Source: Siphonodentalium dalli (lineage: Eukaryota > Mollusca > Scaphopoda > Gadilida > Siphonodentaliidae). Taken from it: DNA of 64,000 nt. Position numbers and translations under genes: made by a program. The stretch is from the NCBI GenBank assembly GCA_032622095.1, contig CP136069.1, positions 121,758,126-121,822,125 of the forward strand. Reading direction: 5' to 3'. Under the pieces are notes generated by a model that did not search any database, was not told the origin of the DNA, and was given only the letters and a program-made list of their open reading frames with translations. Of the stretch, positions 33,483 to 45,453 are shown one piece after another. Numbering within the stretch: the first letter of the stretch is position 1; each line of letters starts with the position of its first letter.

Positions 33483-35050
33483 CAGCCGGACCTCACACGA
33501 ATCTCATACCGTTTGGAAGTGTACCTATAGGCATGTGGATAATACCCCATTTAAACGATGACATCTAACAAGGGACGTGGTCGCATTGTTTTTGTTGTAC
33601 TGATAAAGGGTCATCAGTTGAAAAATGGGTGTAAGGTTGGAAATTTACACTTGATGCATAAGTTGGAAAATAACAGTTCTGAGGGAGCGTGTGAATAGAA
33701 TGTCTCCTATAGCAGTTAGGTCCGCTTTTGCATGGTCTTGATAAGGTGGGATAGAGTTGGAAATTGCAATATGTACACCCCAACAGAGAACCACTATACA
33801 AACGTCCCTGCATCCAACACACATTCGAAAAACTAAACCAGGAATATGCAGCAGTGTACATGTAAGAGTGCATATGGACGTATACGCGGGATTACTTCAG
33901 CACCACGTGGCGACCTCCAGCCTGTCATTTCCTGGGTCCGGGTAACGCGGACGGGTTACATACGAGACATATACTTAGTTGAAGTGCACTGCTGTGTTGT
34001 TTCGCTGAACGCGCGTTTTGTCCCATATTCGATCAATTCTTTTACGCCCGCGCGTCGACAATACATAAATGTGTATATAGATATATTGTAACGGACTCAT
34101 TAAAGCCACCCCGTGATTAGCCAGCGCAATGCTTATTGATCTCGTTCGGGTCTCTTGTGTATTTTAAAGTGTCCATTAAATTTAATTTATGCGCGAATAA
34201 AGGTGCATGTGTTTAATAACAATAACACCTGATCTTGAGGCAGGTGCACAAAACAATACCTATATACATACATGACATGTGACATTATATTAGAGCAACT
34301 GGGCATGTACATCAGTCATGTGTTCTATGTGGTGGATCTTATATTGTATTGATGTATTCCTCACGAGACGCCGACGCTTAATATAGTGACTCTGCTTCCG
34401 GTCCTTAGTTTTCTGTCGAGTGCATGGGTGCGCATTGAGTTGGAAAGTTTAGTTAAAATCAACGTTTTAGGATGCGTTTTTCTCGCATGTAATGGCATAT
34501 CGTTGTGGATATAAATATATATGGATTAAGGATTATTATTCCGTTACGTCGACTCACAGTGGATATAGGATATGAATAAAATCAGACCATGCATGATCTA
34601 CAGGATTTGTGCGCTTGATTATTTTGTTGATTAACAGATTCGTCGAGTGTACATATATATACGAATGTGGAGGCAAATATAAATGTTCTTTAAACTTGTG
34701 TGAATCAACAAACTGAATGGACGACTCTTCATAGACCACTCCTAAATGATTCGACACTAGAAAGTACTAACATGAAATGCTGGAATAGGAGTTCTTTGAC
34801 ATTGGGCGCGAATTACATGTAGCATGTGTCCATGTCGATGAGTATGCACACAACGCAGGGTGCATAGACGGACTTAATCGATAAATTGACCACCAGGTGC
34901 AGTTAAGATAACATACTCTATATTTTTATAAATGATACTTTCGCCAAAACAATACAAACGTTGCAAATGAATACGCATGCACAACGAATATACAAAGATG
35001 GCCAACAGTTAAACCGACTAATGGAAACTAGCAACTAAGCGGATTGGCAG
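33483..35050. other. No gene recognised
   Basis: The gttggaaatt motif recurs (about 33,638, 33,662 and 33,750), as it does at about 34,440, 44,100 and 54,930. This suggests remains of a dispersed repeat. No coding signal was seen apart from chance frames. Confidence 0.35.
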
Positions 35051-35287
35051 GCACTTTTCGTCGGCACTATGTTAAGAAGATCAATATGTGTTAGAGCGAA
35101 CGCACCGAGTCAACAGACGAACAACGAGAGGCAGAGGAAGGACGAAAAGGGACTGATCATTATTGGGCCGTATAGACCGAAACCACGACCTGTCTACGTA
35201 CAGCCACCTGCACTGATCAGGTCAATTTATGTACGTGCAAATGCTCCATCGCACAGCTTCAGTAGCCATAGTGGTGTCAACGAGCAG
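35051..35287 (+). CDS. Candidate exon with an internal peptide repeat
   Basis: A 237-nt open segment lies between an AG (ggattggcag) and a CAG/GTAATA donor. A branch-like gactaat occurs upstream. It is exactly 79 codons, phase 0 at both ends. It encodes RSICVRANAPS (35,078-35,110) and RSIYVRANAPS (35,219-35,251). Nine of the ten identical residues agree, yet the codons differ in nearly every case, including AGA/CGT and AGT/TCG. That pattern points to an old duplication kept by selection on the protein. Between the repeats lies a basic, Gln-rich part, then GPYRPKPRPVYVQPPA. No known domain is recognised. It could be part of a secreted, repeat-containing or peptide-precursor protein, but this is speculation. 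Flanking exons were not found. Confidence 0.5.
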
Positions 35288-36402
35288 GTAATATTAATGA
35301 TAACACCAAGGCCGTACGCAAGTTTTGTCTATCATACATGTACATTTGTCATTTGTACATGTTGTTTCATAGAGATTTTCTGAAATCTGTCTGGATATTT
35401 TTCGTTAGAAATTCAGAACATGCTAGTAATGTGACTCGAATTTAAGATACATCGATTACTTGAAACACGTTCTACTTTGAACACGATCTCTCGGACTTGA
35501 CACTACATTCATAAACCCCCCATCTGTACGTTTTCAATACCAGAAAATAATTACATCGGACCCGAGAGCCTATTAATAGAAGGTTTGGGTGGCTAAATGT
35601 GGTATTTCAAAAGAGGAAGTTTTAAATCTAGCAAAAATTTCAATGATCGCCTCTTATAAGAGTCGTCCATGCTTTCGTCAACCTAAAGCAGTAGATAATA
35701 AAGATCGCTCTCCATTATGAGCTTCTGTGATCGTGGGTAATAACTTTTAACATTTGGAAATTGCATACCTGACACAAGATTATTTGGAAAATTCACACCA
35801 ACAATAGGTTGAAATTGTTTTCGTATAGTGTGATTTTCCAACAATTTATTAGTGGGGGATTTGTTGTTTTTTAGCCCATGCATGCGGCATTTTCTTACTT
35901 TTGGTAAAACACTTTGACTGAAATGGAGATTGCCCAACTGTAGTATGGGTGTCAGGGTGTCAGGTTGGACATTTCCAACACTTAGAAAGCTTTAGGCTTG
36001 CTAGGATTTCGCATCTTTCATGTTCATATTAAAAAAATAATTCTGGTCCCTCCCCCGTGGCTAATTAATTTACGAAAATCAGGTGTGAATTTGATTGATT
36101 GACTGGTTGAGGGTTTATCGTCGTTTATCACGACCAATAACAGAATCAGGAGTCACAAGAGATCGCAGCGAAGCAACTATATGTAGATGAATCAGACATT
36201 CGATTAGAATAAAACAGTAAGCTATGTACAAATAAAAGCACCCTAGATGAAATATTTCCTCTTGGAGTCAGGAGTATAAATTCAAGAACTGACTTGTGTG
36301 CAAGCATAACATAGAACGCATAAAAGTAGTACAATAATACAAAATCAATAGCAATTAAATAACAAGGAATTACCCAGACTGAATGCCAAAATATTTACAA
36401 GG
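35288..36402. other. No gene recognised
   Basis: It contains the 35,641-35,690 segment related to 8,697-8,745. On the minus strand, 35,683-35,937 is open for 84 codons, with no domain-like features. Confidence 0.35.
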
Positions 36403-36585
36403 TTATAATCTGATGAATCGTGCATGAGCCTTTATCAATGCGTCAAGCTGACGGCCGGGTGGGTCCAACATAATGTCATCCTGCACCCAACCGACAGCTT
36501 CCGCCCACAAACACTGCTTTTTGTCTCCTGGTGGTAATCGTTTCTCGTCAAACATCTGGTCAAACCCCGAGGCCCGATCCGTCAT
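36403..36585 (-). CDS. Coding-looking 60-codon segment, unknown protein
   Basis: On the minus strand ATG...TAA encodes a balanced peptide with FDQMFDEKRLPPGDKKQC followed by LWAEAVGWVQDD and MLDPPGRQLDALIKAHARF. G and C are well above the surroundings, third positions are mixed, and the composition (two Trp, one Cys, acidic/basic mix) is that of a folded protein. The frame is open upstream of the ATG to about 36,628 with no AG before ctgag/ATG. It could therefore be a first coding exon or a last exon starting at the ATG. I do not recognise the family. It may be the end of a host gene or a retrocopy fragment. Confidence 0.45.
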   Translation of the reverse strand: MTDRASGFDQMFDEKRLPPGDKKQCLWAEAVGWVQDDIMLDPPGRQLDALIKAHARFIRL

Positions 36586-37280
36586 CTCAGGTTTAAACCG
36601 CCGTGAGTCAGCAAAATCCGTGGTTTAAACCCGAGAACATAGGTCTCTAAGTAACACATTCGTCATATCTGGTCCAGCCAGACCAGTGGTTTAGCAGTAG
36701 TGTCTCTGTATCGTCGAGATAATTTATGTACTTTCGCAATGCGGACCGTCTCGTTTTACTGACTGCGAAAATAAATAATTACGACAGCGAGCATATCTTG
36801 ATTGGAAATATATCAGTTAGAAGCACTCACACATATAACGCGTGTGAGGATAAGTTTTTGTCAATTCTTTTGCGTTTTATAAGCTTAAACTGGCAACTAA
36901 ACCATCTAATTCGGCGGTCCAGCTAAACCAGCTTTACCGAGGCTGAACTTGAGATGTCGAATCTGTCTTTCCTTCATCGCGGTTTAGAATTGTCAAACAA
37001 TTAGTCAAAGGGTGGAGCTGTAAATAATCTCGAGCGAGAGCGTGTCTAAGTGGCGACTGCCGACTGGTGTTAACATGTCACAGCTTTGCTCAGATATGGA
37101 CATGTTCCTTCAGTATGATTTTTACAACTATCTTGGGGTTTTATTTTTTGGCTTGTGGCAATCACAAATACTGGTGTTTTCTACGAATTCAACGTTTTAA
37201 TTTTGACCCCAAAACGATGCTACTGCATGACCAGATATGCTATACACATAGTTTGCAATCCTGAACTTATACTGCTATAT
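36586..37280. other. No gene; ggtttaaacc motifs
   Basis: The region upstream (in the minus sense) of the 36.4-36.6 kb segment has the motif ggtttaaacc at about 36,590 and 36,622, and again at about 37,972. It could hold regulatory sequence, but nothing specific can be supported. Confidence 0.3.
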
Positions 37281-37422
37281 GAGATCATGCCACAAAACTC
37301 TACTCTGGCTACACCCATAAATTCCCATTATATTCGACCAGTTCAAACCCTGGGAACTTGTTGATTTTCTGCCGTATGACGGGAAATATATGACATTGAA
37401 AAAAGCAACGCATGTAATATAA
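37281..37422 (+). repeat. Dispersed repeat D, copy 2
   Basis: This is the second copy of 30,913-31,048. Copy 1 runs into a perfect hairpin, whereas this copy ends in aaaaaagcaacgcatgtaat without the mirrored arm. Confidence 0.65.
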
Positions 37423-37552
37423 ATCTTTATTTAAAAGCTGTCCCTTTGCATGGATGCCCACTTCCAACAGTTCAGATGCCGCGTATGGTGTGCACTATAA
37501 GCAAATTGCCTTCACTTGACTGATCTCTTGGTCCAGGATTGACTCGATTATG

Positions 37553-38490
37553 GAGCCTTTATTCAGCGTCAGAGGGGCCTGCAGCCCCTTTGTGCGGTAG
37601 GAGCCTGCGACACCCTGCGAACATTTTGATTATTTGAACATTTTTTTTTTTTTAATTAATTAAGTAAATTTAAAACAAACAAATATGATTTTGAATTTTG
37701 TTTAGTTCCTGTTAGATTAAACTCCTTACTCAATTTAACAACACAATTTTTCTTATTTTTATATAAAAAAAAATTTAATCCAATGAGCGTGCACGTGTTA
37801 GCGATAATTTATGACGTGTCAATAACCATTATATCGGCCTGTATTTTGGTCCGATTGGTAAGAGGGTAGTCTGAATGCATGCTCATATCACCGAATCGAG
37901 TTGTCAATTAGCTGGCAACTGAACGACAATAACGCCCCCTTAGATCCGGTTTGGCTGGACCACCAATGTAGGTTTAAACCAAGTTTAAACGAATAGAATA
38001 TCGTATAGCTGCAACTGGCTCAACTTGAGTGGATTGTTTGGGAGCAACAGAAAACTTTTGCATCTTCAGTAGACGTTTCCACGGCCTGTGAAACATGCTC
38101 TTGTATATGAGTTATATCGGTTGCGTTAAGTTGTGTTGCTTGTGATACCCAACTGATGTTGGTCTGACTGCTATCTGTTTCAGTAACGGCATCAGCACAC
38201 GCTTTTATAGAAGCGATTGCAGATTATATGACTGGTTCTATTGATGGTCGGGCACATCTATTTTCTTGGCATCGAAATATCACAGATGTTTCTCGGCCTT
38301 ACTCCTTTGAATTATTTTAAGTTAATCGTGCAACATATCCTCGCGTAAATACGCACATAAAATCGACCTATAATGTTAAATGGGTACATACAATGTGATT
38401 ATTTGATTCTGAAATAAGCACATAATGGAGTCATACCTGTTATTTTATTTTTGGCGCGGGCCGCAGTGAAATCACTTGCTAGAGAGCGTG
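37553..38490. repeat. Dispersed repeat B, copy 2 (interrupted)
   Basis: 37,553-37,620 (cagcgtcagaggggcctgca) and 38,430-38,490 (ggcgcgggccgcagtgaaa) match the two blocks of the repeat at 11,795-12,150, but are about 0.8 kb apart here. The insertion includes a poly-T/attaatt tract near 37,645. Confidence 0.5.
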
Positions 38491-38533
38491 CACCTGAAAA
38501 GTCATGTTGATTAATTGTGGCATTGTCTCCACA

Positions 38534-38638
38534 TAATCTGCTGAGAATAGCCTCATTATGAGTCGATAATGTGACTAAAAAGCTCTCAAATATTTCAGCA
38601 CATTATTGACTCAAAATGAGCCAATTCTAAGCAGATTA
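38534..38638. mobile_element. 105-bp palindromic MITE
   Basis: The left arm (taatctgctgagaatagcc ...) and the right arm (... ccaattctaagcagatta) are reverse complements over about 40 bp with scattered mismatches. The centre is aaaagctctcaaatattt. It is non-coding. Confidence 0.8.
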
Positions 38639-41559
38639 ACTACCTAAAACAAGTTATATTATACGCAGATAGTGTGCGTATTTTTGGGAGAACAGGATGG
38701 ATAGTCCCATTTTGGGACATAAACGATCGATTGGGACGATCGATTGCAATATGTGCACCTTTAGAGTTTGCACAGCGTCCACACTTTAACTCCATGAGGA
38801 GTTAACTACGCCAATATTTCTGATTCCGAAGAATCAGCTATATCGCGGGTTCTCACGCAGCTCTGTTACTGTTCAATGTCTTGTGAGGAGTAATCAACAC
38901 TGGTGTTTGTGCAATAGATGTAAATTTCATAAGAGCGTCAGCGTGGCCCAGTCCAGATAGGTTTGATCGATTTGAATTGCCCGGCTATGCTTTGTATCGA
39001 TGTACTGTTGACAAATACAGAAGGTATCTTGACATTCGGATAACCAAGAACCTAGTAACGAGGATATACCTCAGAACCAGTGGAACTTAGCCAGTTATCA
39101 TCCTTATGTTTTGGATTGTTTTGAGTTGTTGCCATATGAAAAGCAAATAATCGACTACTAGCCCAACAGCAGCCTCAGACTACCCTTCGAATTGTGATCG
39201 TACCAATGATTGGTGCATAGATGAAGCGGTGACCCGTCTAGCCGCTGCATCATCTCGGTACCTCCCCACATCGAGATACGCGTGAACATTGCAAGATGAT
39301 TGAAACAAACAGTTAACGGTTATGAGGACGAAATGCTAAGAGACATGACACAAAAGAAACAACAAACACAAAACAGAACAAACAACAAGACACCAGGACC
39401 TAATTATTCACATTAGTTCATGTTGAACTTTTTAGATTCTGAAATAAGCCCAAAATGGACTTATGCTCGTTATATTGTTATATGTCACGTACCAACGCAT
39501 ATTATAAAGAGCGTACAAATGGTAAGTCGATTTAGTTTCACATCGAGCGTAATTCAGATTCAAATAATGTCGATATGGGCTTATTTGTGTTTCTGAAATA
39601 TGTTCAATATGAGCTTAATTTCAGAAGAACAGGATGACAAACTATACGCAATGAAACTGATGATATATGAACTTCAAGAGCCTCCACTCAATACTTCCCG
39701 AGAAATTCTTCGGTGAGCATGTCTTGTGCATGGTGGTTCAAGTCCCAATATACACAAACATGTTTCCAGTCTTTAAAGGGACATTCACGTTTATGTATTC
39801 ATGGTGGTATCCATACACGAATAACGGCTAACAAATTGATATTGAAGTAGTTATGACGTGATACAAAACAGAAAGCGCGTCTATTGATTCTTATATTTAG
39901 TTTTATAGCATCGGGTTATTCCTCTTAGTGCGAAAGTGAATCGACTAGCCGTGTACTTTGAGTCAAGATTGTGTCATCTCTGTTGAATAGCATCATATAT
40001 ACGCTAAATATACATGTACGTGGATGGTGAAGCAGACATGTGTAGCGGAAGATAGCCAGATGATATATGTTTAGTTGTATTCCGCTAAACATTGATAACG
40101 GCAAGAATTATTTGTCAATTTGTGCGTGGAAACTTTTCACCATTATTGAATGCGTTCGCTATATATAGTCCGGAACGATTGATCTTATTTGACTGTCTAG
40201 ATTTTGCATCCTCCAATTATCAAATGGAACTGTTTGGCACCGCGCGCGAGAAACTTATGAAACCAACGAGAAATTATTCATCGGTGTTAGAGTTACATTA
40301 AGGCTAATAATCGATTTCTTGATTAGGAGAATTTTAAACTAGCGATCGATATATACATGTTAACATGACAACATACAACCACTCCCCTGTCGGCGATCAA
40401 CTCTCACTCAGTTTGACGCATCCCTAACTACAACTGCATGGCAGCTAGTTATATCATTTCGATGTACAATCTAACATCTCAATCTGTCCTTACAGCCACA
40501 GTGTATACATTTCATTATATATCTATTCCAGTTTATTGTATTCGGTATATATATTCACTATATATGTTTAGTCTAATGTAACTTTATATACGTGTTATCC
40601 AGGAAGGTTGTCAAACTCTTTTTTATATTGTTGTGGGGGGCGTTGACAAATTACACGTAGAAATAACTTGTGCCCACATCCAGTTATAGCGCGTTGCTAA
40701 TAAAATATGTTTAAACCAAAATATTCCGCGTTTTGATTGTGGCTTGTCGGCATCAAACTTCCATTACGATTGATGCTTCGAATTTATAAACAGAAAAACT
40801 CAAATCATTGCCACAAATTCTTTCAACTTGAGCAGAGATATCACTGGTGCAATCACACTCATTATTATACGGCCCAAATATGATCGAAATCGGTGTAACG
40901 CAATGTTTTTTTCGAAAATGACCAAAAATAATTTCATTTATCCAAACCTCAAAATGAGTTTGTAACGGGAACGACACGAGAATCAAATTTATAGTATGGC
41001 CAATGCAGATCATCTGCTAAAATACCAGGCGTTTTAACTAGCATGCATAATACAGTAAATAAAATCATTGTTCTTCGTGATAGGTTTGCCTAATAAAATG
41101 AGTCAAATATAATTCACATTGTTTTAACATTGACTGGTCCAGATAATTGATTAGGTGATACAGTTTAATGGACCACGTAATGTATCAGGGCAGTGCACAA
41201 TAAAATAATGGGCCACCAAATGCAATAAAACATTAATGCGGATTAACGCTAATGAATCCATTGTTTGTCACACGACTGAATGGTGGGTGGTGGGTAGTGG
41301 TATTTTGCACGGGGTCGACATAAATTTGTTTACTTGGTTGGTCGCAGTTATGTTATTATAATTATATACAATGCTAGATATTCAATAAAAAAAAAGTATT
41401 TATAAATTGTGAGCCCAGAAAAATGAGGATTTTATTTGGCCCAAAAACAATCAGAATTGGCCAACCGATTTTTCGGCCCAACATGAACACTTGTGTAGCG
41501 AGACGTTCCTAATTAGAAATAATTCTTAGCGTTCTGTCGTATTCATTGTCGCTATATAT
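38639..41559. other. No gene recognised
   Basis: 39,440-39,520 is a third, partial copy of the cttat.cccgttat block of repeat B. Minus-strand 40,753-41,013 is open for 86 codons without domain-like features. The rest shows only short chance frames. Confidence 0.35.
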
Positions 41560-42300
41560 GATACTAGAAGGTGGACCCGACTTCGTCCGGGCTGTTTCCC
41601 CTCTGCTTTTCGGCGAATTGCGCGATTTAACCTTGAATTGTCCATTTTGAAGGTCAAGGTCACGATTTGACCCGTCCAAAACACTGGCCGGACAAAAGTA
41701 CCCGACAAAAGTGCTTTTCGGCGAATTGCGCGATTTGACCTTGAATTGTCCATTCCCCTCTGCTTTTCTGCGAATTGCGCGATTTGACCTTGAGTTGTCA
41801 ATTTTGAAGGTCAAGGTCAGGTGGGGTCACAATTTGACCCGTCCAAAACACTGCCCGGACAAAAGTACCTGACAAACGTACCCGTCGAAATCCATCCGGT
41901 TTTACCCGATTTGACCTTGAATTGATCATTTTGAAGGTCAAGGTCAGGTCGGGGTCACGACGTGACCCGTCCAAAACACTCAGTGCTTTGACCTTGAATT
42001 GACCATTTTGAAGGTCAAGGTCAGGTGAGGTCACGATTTGACCCATCAAACACACTGCCCGGACAAAAGTTATCCATCCGGTTTTATCCGATTTGACCTC
42101 GAATTGATCATTTTGAAGGTCAAGGTCAGGTCGGGATCACGATTTGACCCGTCCAAAACACTCAGTGGACAAAAGTAACCCTATGTATCAAATTTTGTGG
42201 AAATCCTATCACAATTCGCGATTTGACCTTGACGTGACCAGATTTCAAGGTCAAGGTCTCGTCGCACGGGTAAATGAATAGGCTTATGAGACTCCCCATA
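41560..42300. repeat. Array of gaccttgaatt/aaggtcaaggtca units
   Basis: Degenerate tandem and inverted repetition of gcgatttgaccttgaatt, ccattttgaaggtcaagg and cgtccaaaacactgcccgg occurs. Each unit contains the near-palindrome gaccttga...tcaaggtca. Antisense frames through it are repetitive and not genes. Confidence 0.9.
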
Positions 42301-42740
42301 CGAAAGTATCCCTAGACACTAATTTTCATCGAAATCCCGTGATATTCGGGCGTTTGACCTTGAAATGACCCGACTTCAAGGTCAAAGTCACGTCGCACGG
42401 GCAAATTAATAGGCCTATGCCACTCCCCGGCCGAAAGTACCCCCACATACCAAGTTTCATCGAAATCCCGTGATATTCGGGCGTTTGACCGTGAATGACC
42501 CGATTCCAAGGTTAAGGTCACGTCGTACGGGCAAATTAATAGGCCTGTGCCACTCCCCGACCGAAAGTACCCCCACATACCAAGTTTCATCGAAATCCCG
42601 TGATATTCGGGCGTTTGACCTCGAAATGACCCGATTTCAAGGTCAATTTCACGTCGCACGGACAAATTAATATGCCTATGCCAGTCCCCGGTCGAAAATA
42701 CCCCCACATACCAAGTTTCATCGAAATCGGCTAAGCCGTT
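42301..42740. repeat. 130-bp tandem repeat, about 3.5 copies
   Basis: Units begin at ttcatcgaaatc (42,325, 42,456, 42,586, 42,716) and contain gtgatattcgggcgtttgacc, a variant of the preceding array core, and cactccccggccgaaagta. The block ends in a cacaga microsatellite at about 42,760-42,787, followed by tccaaaatatata. Confidence 0.95.
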
Positions 42741-42808
42741 TTCGAGTCCATCGCGATCACACAGACACACAGACACACACACACACAGATCTTCCAAAAT
42801 ATATAATA

Positions 42809-43192
42809 GACTAGCCGATGAGCCCGACGTTGTCCGGGCTATTCAAAAACAAAATTTCAAGTCGATAGCTCTACCTGTTTCCGAGATCTGGTCTGCGCAT
42901 GCACGAAGCTGGCTTCGCACGGGCTCGGCGACCCGATAAAATTCGTATCCGGGGCAAGATACATTCACATAGCAAATTTCAAGTCGATAGCTCCACCCGT
43001 TTCCGAGATCTCGTCTGTGCATGCGCTGCACGGGCGTCGCACGGGCTCGCCAATACGACAATGACGACCGCCTGGTCAAACTACACACACGTACCAAGTT
43101 TCGTCCCGATCGGTCGAGAATCGTAGATTTGTATAAATGACATACATACAGACAGACAGACAGACAGACAGAGGTCTTCAAAATATATAGGA
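42809..43192. repeat. Repeat E, unit 1 (384 bp)
   Basis: It starts gactagccgatgagcccgac and ends in a CAGA microsatellite followed by caaaatatata. It contains two copies of an inner segment of about 122 bp (caaatttcaagtcgatagct ... ctgcgcatgc ... gtcgcacgggctcg). It is directly followed by a second, longer unit. Confidence 0.95.
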
Positions 43193-43710
43193 GACTAGCC
43201 GATGAGCCCGACGTTGTCCGTGCTATTCAAAAACCAAATTTCAAGTCGATAGCTCCACCCGTTTCCGAGATCTGGTCTGCGCATGCGCGAAGCTGGCGTC
43301 GCACGGGCTCGGCGACCCTATAAAATTCGTATCCGGGGCAAGATACATTCACATACCAAATTTCAAGTCGATAGCTCCACCCGTTTCCGAGATCTCGTCT
43401 GCGCATGCGCGAAGCTGGCGTCGCACGGGCTCGGCGACCCGATAAAATTCGTATCCGGGGCAAGGTACATTCACATAGCAAATTTCAAGGCGATAGCTCC
43501 ACCCGTTTCCGAGATCTCGTCTGCGCATGCGCTGCACGGGCGTCGCACGGGCTCGCCAATACGACAACGACGACCGCCTGGTCAAACTACACACACGTAC
43601 CAAGTTTCGTCCCGATCGGTCGAGAATCGTAGATTTGTATTAATGACAGACAGACAGACAAACAAACAGACAGACAGACAGACAGACAGAGGTTTTCAAA
43701 ATATATATGA
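43193..43710. repeat. Repeat E, unit 2 (about 518 bp)
   Basis: Same start and end as unit 1, but with three copies of the inner segment of about 122 bp (near 43,234, 43,356 and 43,478). It ends in a longer CAGA tract at about 43,645-43,690. Copy-number differences of the inner segment indicate unequal exchange or slippage. Confidence 0.95.
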
Positions 43711-44196
43711 GATATGATGTAATTTACCGTTCAAGCTACACGCAACAAGGTTGACATCTCTATTATCATGTTAGTTACCACAATAACTAACGTGTTATAT
43801 GGCAAGTTGGCTACGTTAAGATGGAAGTGAGCTACATGTATTTCGTGGATTCAAGTTTTAAATCACACAATCCATCCACATCTCCCTTAATGTTGTTGTA
43901 TCCACTCTATGGTGATAATTCAACGTGAGATATACACTAATGTCAGTGACGATTTTATGGTTACCAGTTAAGGTATGGGACTAGTACCGACATTTACACA
44001 ATGATATTATTACGCCACCTGTGGTGTATCTAGCTGCTGAGATTTTGATATTGCGTGGTGGACAGGGCGAATGCATTGTGGGGCTTTTATTTATAGAGTT
44101 GGAAATTCCGTTTATTTAAAAGTCGGAACTACGCGACCAGTAGGCCAAGTCCAGTAAAACGGTTCGTTATAGGTGCTGGTTGTTATTGTTATTTTA
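43711..44196. other. No gene recognised
   Basis: Unassigned sequence between the tandem arrays and the nested inverted-repeat cluster. Confidence 0.35.
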
Positions 44197-44288
44197 ACGG
44201 AATTCTGAGTTGGTCATTCGCGAAACCAATATATTTTATATTCTATAATTAAAACCGTGGGTATATAATATATGATCCTCTTTGTGGA
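44197..44288 (+). repeat. Direct repeat F, copy 1
   Basis: aacggaattctgag, then aaccaatatattttatatt and ataatatatgatc recur at 45,927-46,014 in the same order and orientation. The two copies bracket the elements at 44.35-45.93 kb. Confidence 0.75.
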
Positions 44289-44351
44289 TATTGTAGGAAG
44301 GTAAATTTAGCTAAAGCGGTGGGATATCTTGCAAGAAAACACATTTCGGTT

Positions 44352-45060
44352 TGCGCTATAACTGCTCAATGTTTTAACGTGTTACACAACGTCTGATAAA
44401 AAGAGTTCTATCTGGAATATTCACACTATTTTTTCAGAGAACATGCATAGAGTAAACATAGTCCTATCGGACTATCGTAAAGTAGTTCCGTTTAATTCGG
44501 GATTAATTAACCCTCAGACTGCCGAAACTGCCGACAATAAATTCGCTTGTTCGTGTCCCCCGAAAATCAAACTTGCCTGTTTAGAGGTCCCATTTTCGTG
44601 GCTAATGGTGATAGAATCACAATTTTCAGTCAAGTTCATGGATAAATTACAATACACTTAATCGGCTTATGTCCGCGGCCATAAACCTGCGTTTTGATAA
44701 CAATTTATTTGAGACAAACTGTTGCGCGGGTATCAGTCGGCGCTTATCGGTTGAAGTTATTATGATCGTGCAGCCTGCACGTGCAACAAGTGTTCAAATA
44801 CAACAGAAGAAAAAAGTACTATGTCAAATAAATAACGTGATCAATGGACAGACAAGTTTCATTTCCGTGGGACACGAAAAAGCGAATTTAATGTCGTCAG
44901 TTTCGGCAGTCTGAGGGTTTTAATTAATCTCCTTTACGATATCCCGATAGGACTATGTTTACTCTATGTTCTCTGAAAAAAAATGGTGTGAATATTCCCG
45001 ATAGAACTATTTTTATCAGACGTTTTGTAACACATTAAAACATTGAGCAGTTAGCGCAAT
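44352..45060. mobile_element. Foldback element with 130-bp arms, host to a nested MITE
   Basis: The left arm 44,352-44,484 is the reverse complement of 44,931-45,060 with few mismatches. Shared words are actgctcaatgttttaa, gtctgataaaaa, gaatattcacac, cagagaacat and agtaaacatagtcctatcgg. A separate TTAA-flanked element sits exactly in the middle. Without it the remaining element would be about 300 bp. Confidence 0.85.
44511..44917. mobile_element. piggyBac-like MITE of a second family (407 bp)
   Basis: The tips are CCCTCAGACTGCCGAAACTG and the exact reverse complement. Inverted repeats extend to about 70 bp with few mismatches. It is preceded by TTAA (44,507-44,510) and followed by TTTTAA. 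It is unrelated in sequence to the CCCTTTACCC family but has the same target type. It is nested at the centre of the foldback element. No transposase is encoded. Short plus-strand frames inside are not domain-like. Confidence 0.8.
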
Positions 45061-45453
45061 TTTCTGGAATTTCGGACTATTTCGTCTATAAAAATACGAT
45101 GAGCAACTGAAAATGTTTTTCAACATTCTGGAAGGGGTATATGTCCATGGTATATATGTTTAAAATTTCACGCATAAACTATGACAGATAACAAAGTTAT
45201 AATTAGTTTTGTAGGCCCACCATAAATCCCCTATAATAAACGCATGCCTCCGTAAGCACATGGCTTTGCTGTGGATACTTTCGTTCCCAGCATGCATCAT
45301 TCTCGCTATCTGTAAAATGTCTATGAACAATGGCTGTGCCATGCACTTTTAGCTTTGATCCGCATTTAGAAGCATTCTGGTGTGGCGAATGAGAAACCTG
45401 CAGTAATTTATAAGCCGTAGTTCATTGTAATAATTTGAAGAATTACTTATCTT

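Noticed and set aside
40753-41013. 86-codon minus-strand ORF
   Set aside because: No recognisable motif, no supporting splice context, and composition like the A/T-rich background.
42312-43717. Several ORFs of 75-161 codons on both strands
   Set aside because: They run through tandem repeats and repeat their own sequence (for example a YRLEI...CPGYEFYRVAEPV unit). They are by-products of arrays whose period is near a multiple of three.
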